Origin: a bacterium | Lineage (GTDB): Bacteria; Chloroflexota; Dormibacteria; Aeolococcales; Bog-877 | Reading direction: 5' to 3' | Assembly (NCBI GenBank): GCA_021785655.1 | Contig: JAJYET010000023.1 | Location: 1-38,458 of the forward strand | Length of the DNA: 38,458 nt | In this document: piece after piece, positions 25,847 through 33,871 of the stretch | Numbering within the stretch: position 1 is the first letter of the stretch | How the letters are laid out: each line of letters starts with the position of its first letter | The notes under the pieces: generated by a model | Databases searched by the model: none | What the model saw: the letters and a program-made list of their open reading frames with translations, nothing else | What the model was told of the DNA's origin: nothing | Position numbers and translations under genes: made by a program

Positions 25847-26767
25847 TCAGCGGGGAGCGATGGCGACCACGCGCCGGGGAAGAGTGACGTAGGTGGACAT
25901 GCCCTCCTCCCAGGCCACGTAGGCATTGCCCGGCTGGGAGCTGAGGCCCACGTGTCGCCCCTCCCGGTCCAGGGCCACGAGGTTCATGATCGGCTCCCCC
26001 CCGGGAACGTCGAGTCCGGAAAGAGCGGCGAACGCCCCGGTGGCGGCCTTCTCCAGCGAAACGCCCTGGGACAGCAGGGTGACCAGGGTGTGAGCCGTCA
26101 CCCCTCTGATGGCCAGCTCCCCCCAGCCCGTGCATGCCGCAGCTCCGAAGCGGTCGTCGCAGTAGTTGCCGGCCCCGATCACCGGGGAGTCCCCCAGCCG
26201 CCCGGGGTACTTCCAGGCCCAGCCACTGGTGCTGACTGCCGAGGCCAGATGGCCCCTGCCGTCGATCGCCAGGAAGTTCACGGTCCCGGCCACATGCTCA
26301 GGATCGGTGAACAGGCTGGCCACCCGGTCCAACAGCCGTCTCCTGGCGTCGTCCGGCCTCAGTTCCCCGCTGACCCCCTCGCGCCATGCTGCCTCCGTCT
26401 CCGGGGTGAGGAGGTTCTCCGGCTCCATCCCCACCTCAGCGGCGAGCCTCTCCGCGCCCTCGCCGACGAGCATGACGTGCGGAAGCCGCTCCATGACCGC
26501 CCGGGCGATGCTGACGGCATGACGGTAGCGGCGCACGCCACCGACGGCTCCCGCACGACGGGTCTCGCCATCCATGAGGGAGGCGTCCAGCTCGACCTGT
26601 CCCAGCAGGTTGGGGTACCCGCTGTACCCCACCGAGTGGTCGTCGGGATTGTCCTCGACCTCGCGGGCTGCCGCCTCAACCGCGTCGAGCGCAGTGCCCC
26701 CGGCGGAAAGGATGGCCCAGCCAGCGCTCATGCCCACCGAGCCGTTGGCGCTGGCGACCAGTAGCAC
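25847..26767 (-). CDS. Isoaspartyl peptidase/N4-glycosylasparaginase family Ntn-hydrolase
   Basis: 306-aa Ntn-hydrolase of the asparaginase-2 family, made as a precursor that self-cleaves before a Thr nucleophile. Thr162 in AGTVNF is the expected new N-terminus, and GRLGDSP followed by GAGNYCDD (189-205) is the substrate loop of glycosylasparaginase relatives. Members cleave beta-aspartyl peptides, L-asparagine or GlcNAc-Asn; the exact substrate is open. The GTG at 26767 lies six bases after a perfect TATAAT and gives the normal family N-terminus (VLLVASANGSVG). A start at 26911 would translate the promoter. First gene of the seven-gene run. Confidence 0.86.
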   Translation of the reverse strand: MLLVASANGSVGMSAGWAILSAGGTALDAVEAAAREVEDNPDDHSVGYSGYPNLLGQVELDASLMDGETRRAGAVGGVRRYRHAVSIARAVMERLPHVMLVGEGAERLAAEVGMEPENLLTPETEAAWREGVSGELRPDDARRRLLDRVASLFTDPEHVAGTVNFLAIDGRGHLASAVSTSGWAWKYPGRLGDSPVIGAGNYCDDRFGAAACTGWGELAIRGVTAHTLVTLLSQGVSLEKAATGAFAALSGLDVPGGEPIMNLVALDREGRHVGLSSQPGNAYVAWEEGMSTYVTLPRRVVAIAPR

Positions 26768-26773
26768 GCTCGG

Positions 26774-26779
26774 ATTATA
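26774..26779 (-). promoter_or_regulatory. TATAAT -10 box, start of the catabolic run
   Basis: Consensus TATAAT, 6 bases, GTG of the Ntn-hydrolase. It is the only strong promoter seen upstream of the seven same-strand genes that end at 17783. Confidence 0.65.
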
Positions 26780-27021
26780 TGAAGTCGAAGGGGCCATCCA
26801 GGGCCGTCGGCCGATCCCCCATCCCCTCGGGGCGACCCCGGGATGGCGACCGGGACACCACCTCCCGCCCGGTCTCCTACCCCCGCCGGCGACGGGAGCT
26901 GCCCGCTCCAACTAGACTCAGGGCGTCGGCGGGACCAGCTCATGCGTCGCAGCGCCCCAACTTCCGGGACCCCGTTCCCCACTTTGGGGCCTAGCGGCCC
27001 GCAGGCTCCCCCGGCAAGCCG
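26780..27021. other. Intergenic DNA upstream of tRNA-Arg
   Basis: 242 bases without a supported gene. A TAGACT about 110 bases before the tRNA and short GC-rich inverted repeats are visible; I cannot assign the tRNA promoter with confidence. Confidence 0.4.
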
Positions 27022-27097
27022 GCCCTCGTAGCTCAGGGGATAGAGCAGCGGTTTCCTAAACCGCGTGTCGGAGGTTCGAGTCCTTCCGGGGGCACCA
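27022..27097 (+). tRNA. tRNA-Arg (anticodon CCT)
   Basis: 76-base cloverleaf with encoded CCA. Acceptor GCCCTCG pairs with CGGGGGC (one G-U), the anticodon stem GCGGT/ACCGC encloses TTCCTAA giving anticodon CCT, and the T-arm GGAGG/CCTTC encloses TTCGAGT. It reads AGG codons. Its 3' 45 bases are the left attachment site of the integrated element, and integration has left the tRNA sequence intact. Confidence 0.96.
27053..27097 (+). repeat. attL, 45-bp direct repeat in the tRNA 3' half
   Basis: Identical in all 45 positions to 38005-38049. It runs from the anticodon loop to the CCA end of tRNA-Arg, the classic target of tyrosine integrases. Confidence 0.93.
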
Positions 27098-27141
27098 CAT
27101 TCTGAGTTCACCGAGTGCCACTGAGTCCCACTTCGTACCGC

Positions 27142-27167
27142 CCGGGTTGGTGCAGTAATTGGTGCAG
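27142..27167 (+). repeat. Integrase arm-type repeat, left copy
   Basis: 26 bases identical to 37936-37961 near the other end of the element; internally two TTGGTGCAG units 12 bases apart. An inverted near-copy is at 27252-27273. Such end-located repeats fit integrase or excisionase arm sites. Confidence 0.6.
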
Positions 27168-27251
27168 TGGCTCTGATCTCAGCAGGTGGGGGGCAGGCCC
27201 CGGCTTCAGCCCGTGCCGAAGTCAGTTGTCCACAGGGCCGGGGCTGGCGGA

Positions 27252-27273
27252 CTGCACCAGCTACTGCACCAAC
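27252..27273 (-). repeat. Integrase arm-type repeat, inverted copy
   Basis: Reverse complement of the 27146-27167 unit with two mismatches in the middle (AGCT in place of AATT). It is followed by TGAGATCAGC, whose complement GCTGATCTCA occurs at 37897-37906 by the right-end copy. Confidence 0.55.
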
Positions 27274-27295
27274 GGCCTGAGATCAGCGGGTGGGT

Positions 27296-27850
27296 TCAGC
27301 CGGGCTCGCCGCTGACCGCCGCATCGACGATCTCACCCGCCGGGCCGATGAGGTGGCGACGCCAGTCCTCGGGGTCGAGCCATTGGATCACCAGCCGAGT
27401 GACCGGCTCCGGCAGAGCCTGCAGCGCGGCGGCTGGCACCTGGCCCAGGAGCCGCGCCTCATCCATGACCGCCTGCCTCGCCACCGACAAGTAGGCGCTC
27501 CGATTGAGCGAGCCGCTAGGGGTGTCCCCGAAGGCCGCCATCGCCAGCCGGTAGACGGTTCTCAGCCGCTCCACGCTCTCCTGCAGCGAGCCGATGGCGT
27601 GGCCCTCGGCCAGCTCCGCCAGCCGCCGCCCGTCATCCTGCACAACGTCCCTGCTTACCCCCAGCGCGCGGGCGATCTCCGCTGTCCGCAACCCCTTGCC
27701 GCGCAGGTCGGCCACGGCCTCCAGGCGGGCCAGCACGACCGGATCAGCCTGCCAGCGGAGCTGCCGGTGCATTCCCGGCCGAGCGCCCCGGCGGGCCTTC
27801 GGGGGTGTCTCCACCTGCGGCATCTTGAGCGGAGTCTCTACTGGCGTCAC
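27296..27850 (-). CDS. HTH-domain phage protein, possibly small-terminase-like
   Basis: 184-aa basic protein, not assigned to a named family. Residues ~30-85 contain a helix-turn-helix of Hin/sigma-like type (KGLRTAEIARALGVSRDVVQDD), followed by a long amphipathic helical region. HTH plus an oligomerising helical tail is also the plan of small terminase subunits, but no large terminase is present and I see no decisive motif. GTG overlaps the upstream TGA as GTGA, so it is the last gene of the minus-strand phage operon and ends about 200 bases from attL. Confidence 0.6.
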   Translation of the reverse strand: MTPVETPLKMPQVETPPKARRGARPGMHRQLRWQADPVVLARLEAVADLRGKGLRTAEIARALGVSRDVVQDDGRRLAELAEGHAIGSLQESVERLRTVYRLAMAAFGDTPSGSLNRSAYLSVARQAVMDEARLLGQVPAAALQALPEPVTRLVIQWLDPEDWRRHLIGPAGEIVDAAVSGEPG

Positions 27851-28692
27851 CGGCGGGCACCTGGCAGCCAAGCCTGGCCTGTTCGCCAGGCTGCGATCCG
27901 GGACTCGGTGTCGGCCGCCCGGGTGGCAGCTCGGAGCTGAGCAGCCTCAGCGGCCACCTCCGCCGTGCCCGCCGCGTTGCGGGCCAGAGCGACCTGCTCC
28001 TGCTGGCGGCGCACCACGTCCTCATCCTGCCCATCGAGGGAGCGCAACAGCTCGGCCCGTCCCCGGAGCCGCTGCACCTCGAAGGCTGGGCTCCCCTGGA
28101 TGTAGCCGCCAAGCTGGGGCTCGATTCCGGCCACCACCTGCTGCTGCAGGGCCGCCTCCCGCCGGGCTTCGAGCAGGCCCCGCTCCAGCTCGGCGATTAC
28201 CGCCTGCAGCTCGCTGCGATGACGGGTGAGGCTCGCCAGCTCGCCGGGATCGCCATCGTGGCGGGCGCTCCTGAGCCTGTCTTCGGCCATCGTGGCCGAC
28301 TGCCGCTGGTGCTCGATGCTCCGGACGATCTTGGCAACCCGCCGTTCCGCCCCCCGGGACGCCAGCAGGGCCGCTGCCTTCTGCGACCGCAGGGCTGCGA
28401 TTGGGCCAGCCTCCAGCGCGTCGGCCTGAGCTTCGAGCCGCTGTGCGTCGGCGAGCTGTTCCCGCCGCCGGTCCTCGCGCTCGGCCAGGGCCTCCAGCCG
28501 CTCGGCCTCTCGCTCCGCGGCCTCCAGCTCCACGCGCCGCTGAGCGGCCCGCTGGCGGGCTTCCGCGGCCTGCAGGCTGTAGGACACCACCTGGGCCTCT
28601 GGCGGGGCTGGGACCGCCTCTTGGCCTGCTGGCGTGCGGCTCACGGCCTGGGTCGGTTGTGCAAGCCTCAAGGTCAAACCCTCCTGTGTCAT
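27847..28692 (-). CDS. Coiled-coil protein of unknown function
   Basis: 281 aa, unrecognised. Nearly all of residues 40-230 is Ala/Glu/Arg/Gln-rich heptad-like sequence, consistent with a long coiled coil; there are no membrane helices and almost no aromatic residues. It lies directly after the tape-measure gene (ATGA overlap), where tailed phages often keep tail-assembly or tip genes. A structural or scaffold role is possible; nothing more can be said from sequence. Confidence 0.7.
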   Translation of the reverse strand: MTQEGLTLRLAQPTQAVSRTPAGQEAVPAPPEAQVVSYSLQAAEARQRAAQRRVELEAAEREAERLEALAEREDRRREQLADAQRLEAQADALEAGPIAALRSQKAAALLASRGAERRVAKIVRSIEHQRQSATMAEDRLRSARHDGDPGELASLTRHRSELQAVIAELERGLLEARREAALQQQVVAGIEPQLGGYIQGSPAFEVQRLRGRAELLRSLDGQDEDVVRRQQEQVALARNAAGTAEVAAEAAQLRAATRAADTESRIAAWRTGQAWLPGARR

Positions 28693-30872
28693 CGCCGGAC
28701 CTGGATGCCCTGGCCGGGGAGGAACTTCGTGATCGCGCTTCCCAGCCGGTCGGCCAGGACGTTTATGTCGGCGTCGGTCATCACCTGCGTGCCGGTGAAG
28801 TCGAACACGATGCTGGCCCCACTACCCCCGGCCGCAGCCATCCCGCCGGGCATCGACAGCCTCGGGAGCGACTGAGGCCGCGGAGAGGCGGCGGTGAGCT
28901 TGGACTCCGGGATGACGAACTCCCGGCCCGCCTCGCCGATGATCGCCAGGGTCGGCTTGTCCACCACCCCGCCCTCGGCCAGGTGCGAGAGCAGACCGCC
29001 GATGCCACCCACCAGCCCACCGATCCCGGGGATCTTCGACAGCACCCCGCCGATGTCTCCGGGCAGCGACCCCAGCGCCCCCACGATGCGACCCGGCAGC
29101 TTCTCGAAAAAGCCCACCACGTCGTTGATGAAGGTGCCCACCGCGTTCGTCATGTCGGACCAGATCCCGGCGACGAACTTCTGGATGTCTGTGAAGACTC
29201 CCTCCACGTCGGAGGCGATCCCCTCGACATGGGAGACGATCCACCCCACCGCGTCGCCGACTGCGGTGGTGATGTCGTGCCAGACGCCGGTGATGATCCC
29301 GCTGGCCTGCTTCCAGTGGGTCACCATGAGGACCACGACTGCGATCAGCGCCAGGACCGCCACGACGATCCAGGTGATCGGGTTCGCCAGCAGGGAGACG
29401 TTCAGGGCGTCGTTGGCTATGGTCGCTTCCCCGGTGGCCGCGGTGCCTGCCTCCTTCGCGGCGGTCAGCGCGTCGGTGCTCACGGCCTGGATGTCCTGTG
29501 CCCCGGTCACCGTGCGCAGGATCGCGCCGAACGCCTTCTGCACCATGCCGAAGGCTTCCTGCGCCGTGCTCGCCGCCCGCATCGCCGACCGCACCACCAT
29601 CATCGCGCCGATGAAGCCCCCGATGGCACCCACGGCCGCCAGGATGCCGACCGCCACCCCGCTGAACTTTCGTGCCATGTCGCTGAGCCAGGTGACCGCT
29701 TCGATGATCGGATGGGTTATCGCCAGGATCGCCGGGAGCAGGCCCTTGCCGAGCGAGATCATCATCGAGTCCACGCTCGACTTCAGCATCGCCATCTGGC
29801 CGTGCCAGGTGGCGTCCTGTATGCCCGCGGCCTTCGCCACCGAGCCGTGCTTCTCGGCCTCCGCAGTCATCCGCTGAAGCGGCCCGATGCCCTTCTGGAT
29901 CACCGTCCCCATCACCGCCGCCGCCCGACTGCCGAACAGCGTGCTCTCGGCCGTCCCGCGCTCGGCCGGGCTCAGGGTCGAGAACGCGCTCTGCAACTCC
30001 CCGATGGCGGCGGGGAGGCCGATGAACTTCCCCTGCGCGTTCGTCAGGCTGACGCCCAGGCTGTCGAGGAGCTTCGATGCGCTCGCCGATGGAGTGAGGA
30101 GCTGCGAGAGCGCCTGACTCGCGTACCGCATCCCGATCCGGCCGGATGCGCCGGCCTTCGCCAGGTCCAGCATGAAGCCGCCCGTCTGTCCCATGCTCAT
30201 CCCCGCTGCCCGGGCGATGGGGACGATGCGCTCCAGGCTGGTGCTCAGACTCCCTATCGGGACTCCCAGCCCCCGGGAGACGTTGAACAGGTCGCTGGAG
30301 GCCGTGCTCACCTGATCGAGCTTCAGGCCGTAACTGAGCATGATGTCGGTGAGGGTTTTCGTGACCGTGCCCAACTGCTCTTTGCTGGCGACGGAGAGCT
30401 GGTCCGCCGTGGTCATGAACCCGGTCGCCTGGGCCGCGTTCAGGGCGTGACCGTAGAGGGTCTTCAGCTCCCCCGCGACGGGCGCGTAGGCCGCAGCCAG
30501 TTCCGGCGCACTCGCCTCCACCTTGCCCCCCATGCTCAGGAAGGCGTCGGCCACCTCCTGGGCGGCCTTCATGGACGTGCCGGACTCGGCGGCGATGCTG
30601 GCCGTCGCGCTCTGGTAGTCGATGGCCGACTTGACCGCCGCCGCGCCGATGATCGCCACCCCCGCGGCAGCAGCGAGCCCCGCCATGCCCAGCTTGCTGA
30701 AGCCTCCCGAGCTGGCCTCGGCCTTGTCTCCGGCCGCGGCCACCTTGGCATCCGCCTCCGACGCCGTGACGCCCATCTCGGTCAACTGAGCGTCCACCGC
30801 CGCGATCTGCTCGCTCGCCTCATCGAGGGCGCGAATGACGATGACCTCGGTCGCCTCAGCCACGAGTGCCAC
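28689..30872 (-). CDS. Phage tail tape measure protein
   Basis: 727-aa protein of the TP901-type tape-measure family, which sets tail length and assists DNA passage in long-tailed phages. Features: N-terminal helical region, hydrophobic segment GLAAAAGVAIIGAAAV at about 65-80, family-typical stretches (DAFLSMGGKVEASAPELAAAYAPVAGELKTLYGHALN, given here only as its location ~110-146; LTPSASASKLLDSLGV; FGSRAAAVM), further hydrophobic segments near 400-425 and 490-515, and a C-terminal GGVVDKPTLAIIGEAGREFV stretch common in these proteins. It is the only recognisable virion gene in the element; no tail tube, chaperone or tip gene accompanies it. Confidence 0.88.
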   Translation of the reverse strand: MALVAEATEVIVIRALDEASEQIAAVDAQLTEMGVTASEADAKVAAAGDKAEASSGGFSKLGMAGLAAAAGVAIIGAAAVKSAIDYQSATASIAAESGTSMKAAQEVADAFLSMGGKVEASAPELAAAYAPVAGELKTLYGHALNAAQATGFMTTADQLSVASKEQLGTVTKTLTDIMLSYGLKLDQVSTASSDLFNVSRGLGVPIGSLSTSLERIVPIARAAGMSMGQTGGFMLDLAKAGASGRIGMRYASQALSQLLTPSASASKLLDSLGVSLTNAQGKFIGLPAAIGELQSAFSTLSPAERGTAESTLFGSRAAAVMGTVIQKGIGPLQRMTAEAEKHGSVAKAAGIQDATWHGQMAMLKSSVDSMMISLGKGLLPAILAITHPIIEAVTWLSDMARKFSGVAVGILAAVGAIGGFIGAMMVVRSAMRAASTAQEAFGMVQKAFGAILRTVTGAQDIQAVSTDALTAAKEAGTAATGEATIANDALNVSLLANPITWIVVAVLALIAVVVLMVTHWKQASGIITGVWHDITTAVGDAVGWIVSHVEGIASDVEGVFTDIQKFVAGIWSDMTNAVGTFINDVVGFFEKLPGRIVGALGSLPGDIGGVLSKIPGIGGLVGGIGGLLSHLAEGGVVDKPTLAIIGEAGREFVIPESKLTAASPRPQSLPRLSMPGGMAAAGGSGASIVFDFTGTQVMTDADINVLADRLGSAITKFLPGQGIQVRR

Positions 30873-31251
30873 CCGTGTTCTGAGGACTGTTGGACTCGTG
30901 GCCCGGGACGATCAAGGGCCTGCCGAAGTTCGCCGCCACCGTGGCCGCGTCGGGGGCCGACTGCAGGTCCAAGTGGGTAACTTCCGCCGGGCTGGAGCCC
31001 CGGCTGCTGTCGGGAGCGAACTGGCCCGAGTCCGAGTCCCTGTGGATCTTCTGCGCCACCGGCTGGGCCTCGGCGACGGCTTCCTCACCGGCGCAAGCCG
31101 ATGCATGCGCCCCGGTCGGATGCTCCTGCTGGCAGCCGGGCACCGAGCAGTGGTAATGCTCCCGCCCATCGTCACCGGTATGGTGGCCGCTCTCCGGCAC
31201 GCTCGCGGGCTCGTGCTTCTGAAGTCCGCCGAAGTAGACAGGTCCGCTCAT
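30856..31251 (-). CDS. Hypothetical phage protein with a Cys/His cluster
   Basis: 131 aa, unrecognised. Its N-terminal half has a Cys/His-rich stretch (HYHCSVPGCQQEHPTGAHASAC) with the potential to bind a metal ion; the C-terminal half is Ser/Pro/Asp rich and probably disordered. The ATG at 31251 has a strong AGGAGG site. The longer frame upstream is Arg-rich shadow sequence. It overlaps the start of the tape-measure gene by 17 bases and the end of the previous small gene as ATGA. Confidence 0.65.
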   Translation of the reverse strand: MSGPVYFGGLQKHEPASVPESGHHTGDDGREHYHCSVPGCQQEHPTGAHASACAGEEAVAEAQPVAQKIHRDSDSGQFAPDSSRGSSPAEVTHLDLQSAPDAATVAANFGRPLIVPGHESNSPQNTGGTRG

Positions 31252-31511
31252 GTGTCTTCCTCCTGGGATCGACGGGTGGAAACCGGCGGCGACGGCCAAG
31301 ACTTTGAGAGGCCAGCCGCCCCGCCGGGGGCGAGTGCTGCGAGCTGCTGGGCTGCTGCGGCCGTGGGCCGCATGCCGACGGGGAAGACAACTGCCACGTC
31401 GAGACCCTCCCGCCGGGCGATCAGCTCCTCTGCCTCGGTGATATCGACCACCACCCAGCCTTGGCTCCGAAGCCACCTTGCGGTGACCCTTGCCCAATCC
31501 CACCGGATCAT
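31248..31511 (-). CDS. Small hypothetical phage protein
   Basis: 87 aa, unrecognised. The N-terminus (MIRWDWARVTARWLRSQGWVV..) looks like a compact alpha/beta domain; the C-terminal third is Ala/Pro/Ser rich. ATG with GGAGG seven bases upstream; ATGA overlaps with both rusA and the next gene mark it as a true member of the operon. Confidence 0.65.
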   Translation of the reverse strand: MIRWDWARVTARWLRSQGWVVVDITEAEELIARREGLDVAVVFPVGMRPTAAAAQQLAALAPGGAAGLSKSWPSPPVSTRRSQEEDT

Positions 31512-32038
31512 GGGAGCGCCTCCACGGTGATCGCCCATCTGGGCGGTCCATCTAGCGCATATCGCTTGGCAGCCGACAGCTCGACGACCTGGGAGTCATC
31601 CACCCACAGCGGCGAGCAGCCGTCCAAGGTGAGCTTCACGAAGTTGTCCAGATCGGGCCGCCGGGTGGGTTGGGCCGTCAACCGCCGGGACTTGGGGACG
31701 CTCGCGGGCATCCTCACCCAGGCGGTGACGGTCACGGCGAGCGGGCCGGAGAAGGGCTCCTGAGCGCCCAGCGCAGCTCGGGCAGCCTGGCGGATCTCCC
31801 AGCCCGCCTGGGCGCTCCGGGCGGGCTGATAGGCATGGGGCTTGCCACCGCGCACGGCCACCCGGGGCCGGCCCTGGGCCACCGGCTCGGCGTAGACCAC
31901 GAAGGCCAACCGGCGGGGAAACGGCGCCAGCGCCTCGGGCTCACCATGCTCGTATAGACATTCCGGGCAGCCTGCATCGAAGTCTGGGCGGCCGCACCCG
32001 CAGGACCGCAGGACGCCATCGAGCGGCTCGGCGATCAT
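31508..32038 (-). CDS. rusA: RusA-family Holliday junction resolvase with N-terminal Cys cluster
   Basis: 176-aa endonuclease of the RusA family, which resolves four-way DNA junctions during phage replication and recombination. The RusA core runs from ~45: AQGRPRV, RPDLDN at 127-132, then VDDSQV (Asp147/148) with Lys158 as the conserved acidic and basic active-site residues. Ahead of it are four Cys residues (13, 15, 24, 27; CGC..CPEC) that look like a small zinc ribbon not found in the classic 120-aa RusA. ATG at 32038 overlaps the upstream TGA; a longer frame to 32113 lacks support. Confidence 0.87.
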   Translation of the reverse strand: MIAEPLDGVLRSCGCGRPDFDAGCPECLYEHGEPEALAPFPRRLAFVVYAEPVAQGRPRVAVRGGKPHAYQPARSAQAGWEIRQAARAALGAQEPFSGPLAVTVTAWVRMPASVPKSRRLTAQPTRRPDLDNFVKLTLDGCSPLWVDDSQVVELSAAKRYALDGPPRWAITVEALP

Positions 32039-32487
32039 GCCTTGGCCTCCCCATCCGGGGCTGGGAGCTGGCGCAGCAGGGCCACGATCTCGGCCGCCCG
32101 GGGCTTGAGCCACTTCTCCGCATCGGCCTCCCAGTCGGCCCGGTTGGCCCAGACCGAGAGGCGCTCGCCGGGGTCGAGGGTCGGCGCGAGCCGCCAGCCC
32201 TTCCCCTGCCGCTCCAGGATGGCTCCGCAGGCCCTCGCACCGAGCAGGCGGCCGTACACCCCGCCGGGGTCGTCAGCATCCCCGGCGGCGAGCTGTAGCA
32301 GGCGGCTCCAAAGGGCGCTGCCCTCCAGGTCCGGCCGGGGATCGTCACCCAGCGGCCGGGGCCAGGGGGCCAGCTCATCGGGCGGGTCGACGGTCCAGGT
32401 GGGCTCCACGGGGGCGGCAACCCCAGGGTCTTCACCGCGCGCCTCGCGCTGGGCCATCAGCTCTCGCAGCCGGGCCAGGTCACCCAT
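32035..32487 (-). CDS. Hypothetical phage protein
   Basis: 150 aa, unrecognised. An N-terminal helix (MGDLARLRELMAQREARGED) and Pro-rich linker are followed by a Trp-containing alpha/beta-looking half (LSVWANRADWEADAEKWLKPRAAEIVALLRQL). No catalytic motif. Start ATG at 32487 with GGGAGG a few bases upstream; it overlaps the end of the replication gene by eight bases and rusA as ATGA. Position suggests a replication or recombination accessory protein. Confidence 0.65.
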   Translation of the reverse strand: MGDLARLRELMAQREARGEDPGVAAPVEPTWTVDPPDELAPWPRPLGDDPRPDLEGSALWSRLLQLAAGDADDPGGVYGRLLGARACGAILERQGKGWRLAPTLDPGERLSVWANRADWEADAEKWLKPRAAEIVALLRQLPAPDGEAKA

Positions 32488-33871
32488 CGCTTCCTCCCCC
32501 TTTCTGCGCTTCTTGCGCTTTTTGCGCACCCGCGCTACCAGACAACCACACCTCGGAAGGGCGTCCCGCGGTGGCCCGGACCTCCCGATGTGCCAGGCCC
32601 AGCGAGGCCAAGAGCCGGAGAGCCGACTCGATCCGGGCTTGCGGCTGGTGCCGGCCAAAGAGGTCCGAAAAGATCTGGGTGCGGGTCAGCTCTTCGCCCT
32701 CGCGGAGTGCCTCCAGAATGCGATCCGCCACCGGGTCGCCCACTGCGTCGCCGAAGATGTGGACCACGCTGGCGGCCACGTAGTCGAGGACCGCGACTGC
32801 GGCTTCGAGGTGCTCAGACCTCACCACCGGGCTCAGGTCGAGTAGCGCGTAGACCAGGCTAAGCCGCACCGCCTGGGCCTCATGGCGGCCAAGCACTGCC
32901 CCGGCGAGTCCTGGCCGGTCCCGACTGAGGTCGCCGTATAGCTCGGCCCAAAGGGAAGAGGCCGCGGCATCTCGCTTGACGGCCCCCACGCTTTTGGCGA
33001 AAGCGATCACCCGAGCCACCTTGGCCGCCAGCCGAGCAACCACGTCGCCCTCGAAGGGGGCGGGGTCGGGCAGCAGCTTCGCCCGGCGTGCCGCCACCCA
33101 GAGGAAACGGTTTGCGAAGCCGGACGCCGCATCGGTGTCCTGCAGCTCCCGCCGCAACTCCTCCAGGGTCACGTGCCCGAGGACGCTGACGTGAGCCTTA
33201 GTGGCGACGGTCGCGGCCTTCGTCATCACCCTGAGGTCGCCGTCGTCCCAGGCCTCTCGGATGACTGCCGAAAGGGTGTTGCCGTCCCTTGCCATCACTC
33301 GAAGGACCCTGCCCAGCTCAGGAGCCAGGGCCAGGAGCCGCTTGTCACCCACACCCTCATCGACGACCACGGGTTCGCCAGTCTTGGGGTCGAGCCGGAT
33401 CACGCGGTCCCGGACCGCCGCGATCACTCCCTCACCCGAGCTAAGCCCCTGCTGGACCCGCGACCCCCAGCTCGGGTCCGCTGCCCGGATGATCGTGGAG
33501 GAGGGCTTCTCCGAGTCGCCTTTCCGGGCTTTTCCGGTCTGTCCCACAATTACTGCAGACAAACGGGCCGGGTGCCGCGTCGCCCCCACCATCATGTGAG
33601 GGCCGCCACCGACTGCATTGGCGGCCTCCACCAGGAAGGAGATCAGCACAGCCGCCGGATCAGCCTCGGTGAATGGCTCGACGGCCCCGACAAACTCCCC
33701 GGCGAGCCCGTGGAAGGCTGCCTCGTCAAGTGGCGCGGGCCAGTCCTGGGCCTGCGCAAAAAGCGCATTAAGCGCATTAAGTCCCCCGTCCCCAGGGTAC
33801 TTGGCGATGAGCCCGTCCAGCTCGGCGGCGGCCTCGGGGTCACGCTGGCGAAGGTAGTCGACGACGCGCGT
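32480..33871 (-). CDS. DUF3987-type phage replication protein; start codon appears to be ACG
   Basis: Primase/helicase-like protein of the DUF3987 type, common in actinobacterial phage elements: AAFHGLAGEFVGAVEPFTEADP, then a GGGPH motif and VGQTGKARKGDS resembling a P-loop region, a long helical domain and a winged-helix-like C-terminus (LTRTQIFSDLFGRH). The family-like coding sequence begins about 70 residues before the first conventional start (GTG at 33649). In this frame the only candidate near the upstream gene is an ACG at 33871-33869 that overlaps its TAA exactly as ATG would in TAATG, with GGAAGGG upstream. That gives 463 aa; from the GTG it would be 389 aa. Start uncertain, product class likely. 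Confidence 0.7.
   Translation of the reverse strand, partial: TRVVDYLRQRDPEAAAELDGLIAKYPGDGGLNALNALFAQAQDWPAPLDEAAFHGLAGEFVGAVEPFTEADPAAVLISFLVEAANAVGGGPHMMVGATRHPARLSAVIVGQTGKARKGDSEKPSSTIIRAADPSWGSRVQQGLSSGEGVIAAVRDRVIRLDPKTGEPVVVDEGVGDKRLLALAPELGRVLRVMARDGNTLSAVIREAWDDGDLRVMTKAATVATKAHVSVLGHVTLEELRRELQDTDAASGFANRFLWVAARRAKLLPDPAPFEGDVVARLAAKVARVIAFAKSVGAVKRDAAASSLWAELYGDLSRDRPGLAGAVLGRHEAQAVRLSLVYALLDLSPVVRSEHLEAAVAVLDYVAASVVHIFGDAVGDPVADRILEALREGEELTRTQIFSDLFGRHQPQARIESALRLLASLGLAHREVRATAGRPSEVWLSGSAGAQKAQEAQKGGGSDG

Noticed and set aside
26728-27111. 127-codon minus-strand frame across the tRNA
   Set aside because: The GRTRTSDTRFRKPLLYPLSYEG-type peptide is the well-known false protein read from the antisense strand of a tRNA gene.
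28401-30980. 859-codon open frame on the plus strand
   Set aside because: It is antisense to the tape-measure and coiled-coil genes, with Arg/His/Asp-rich low-complexity translation and no ribosome site.
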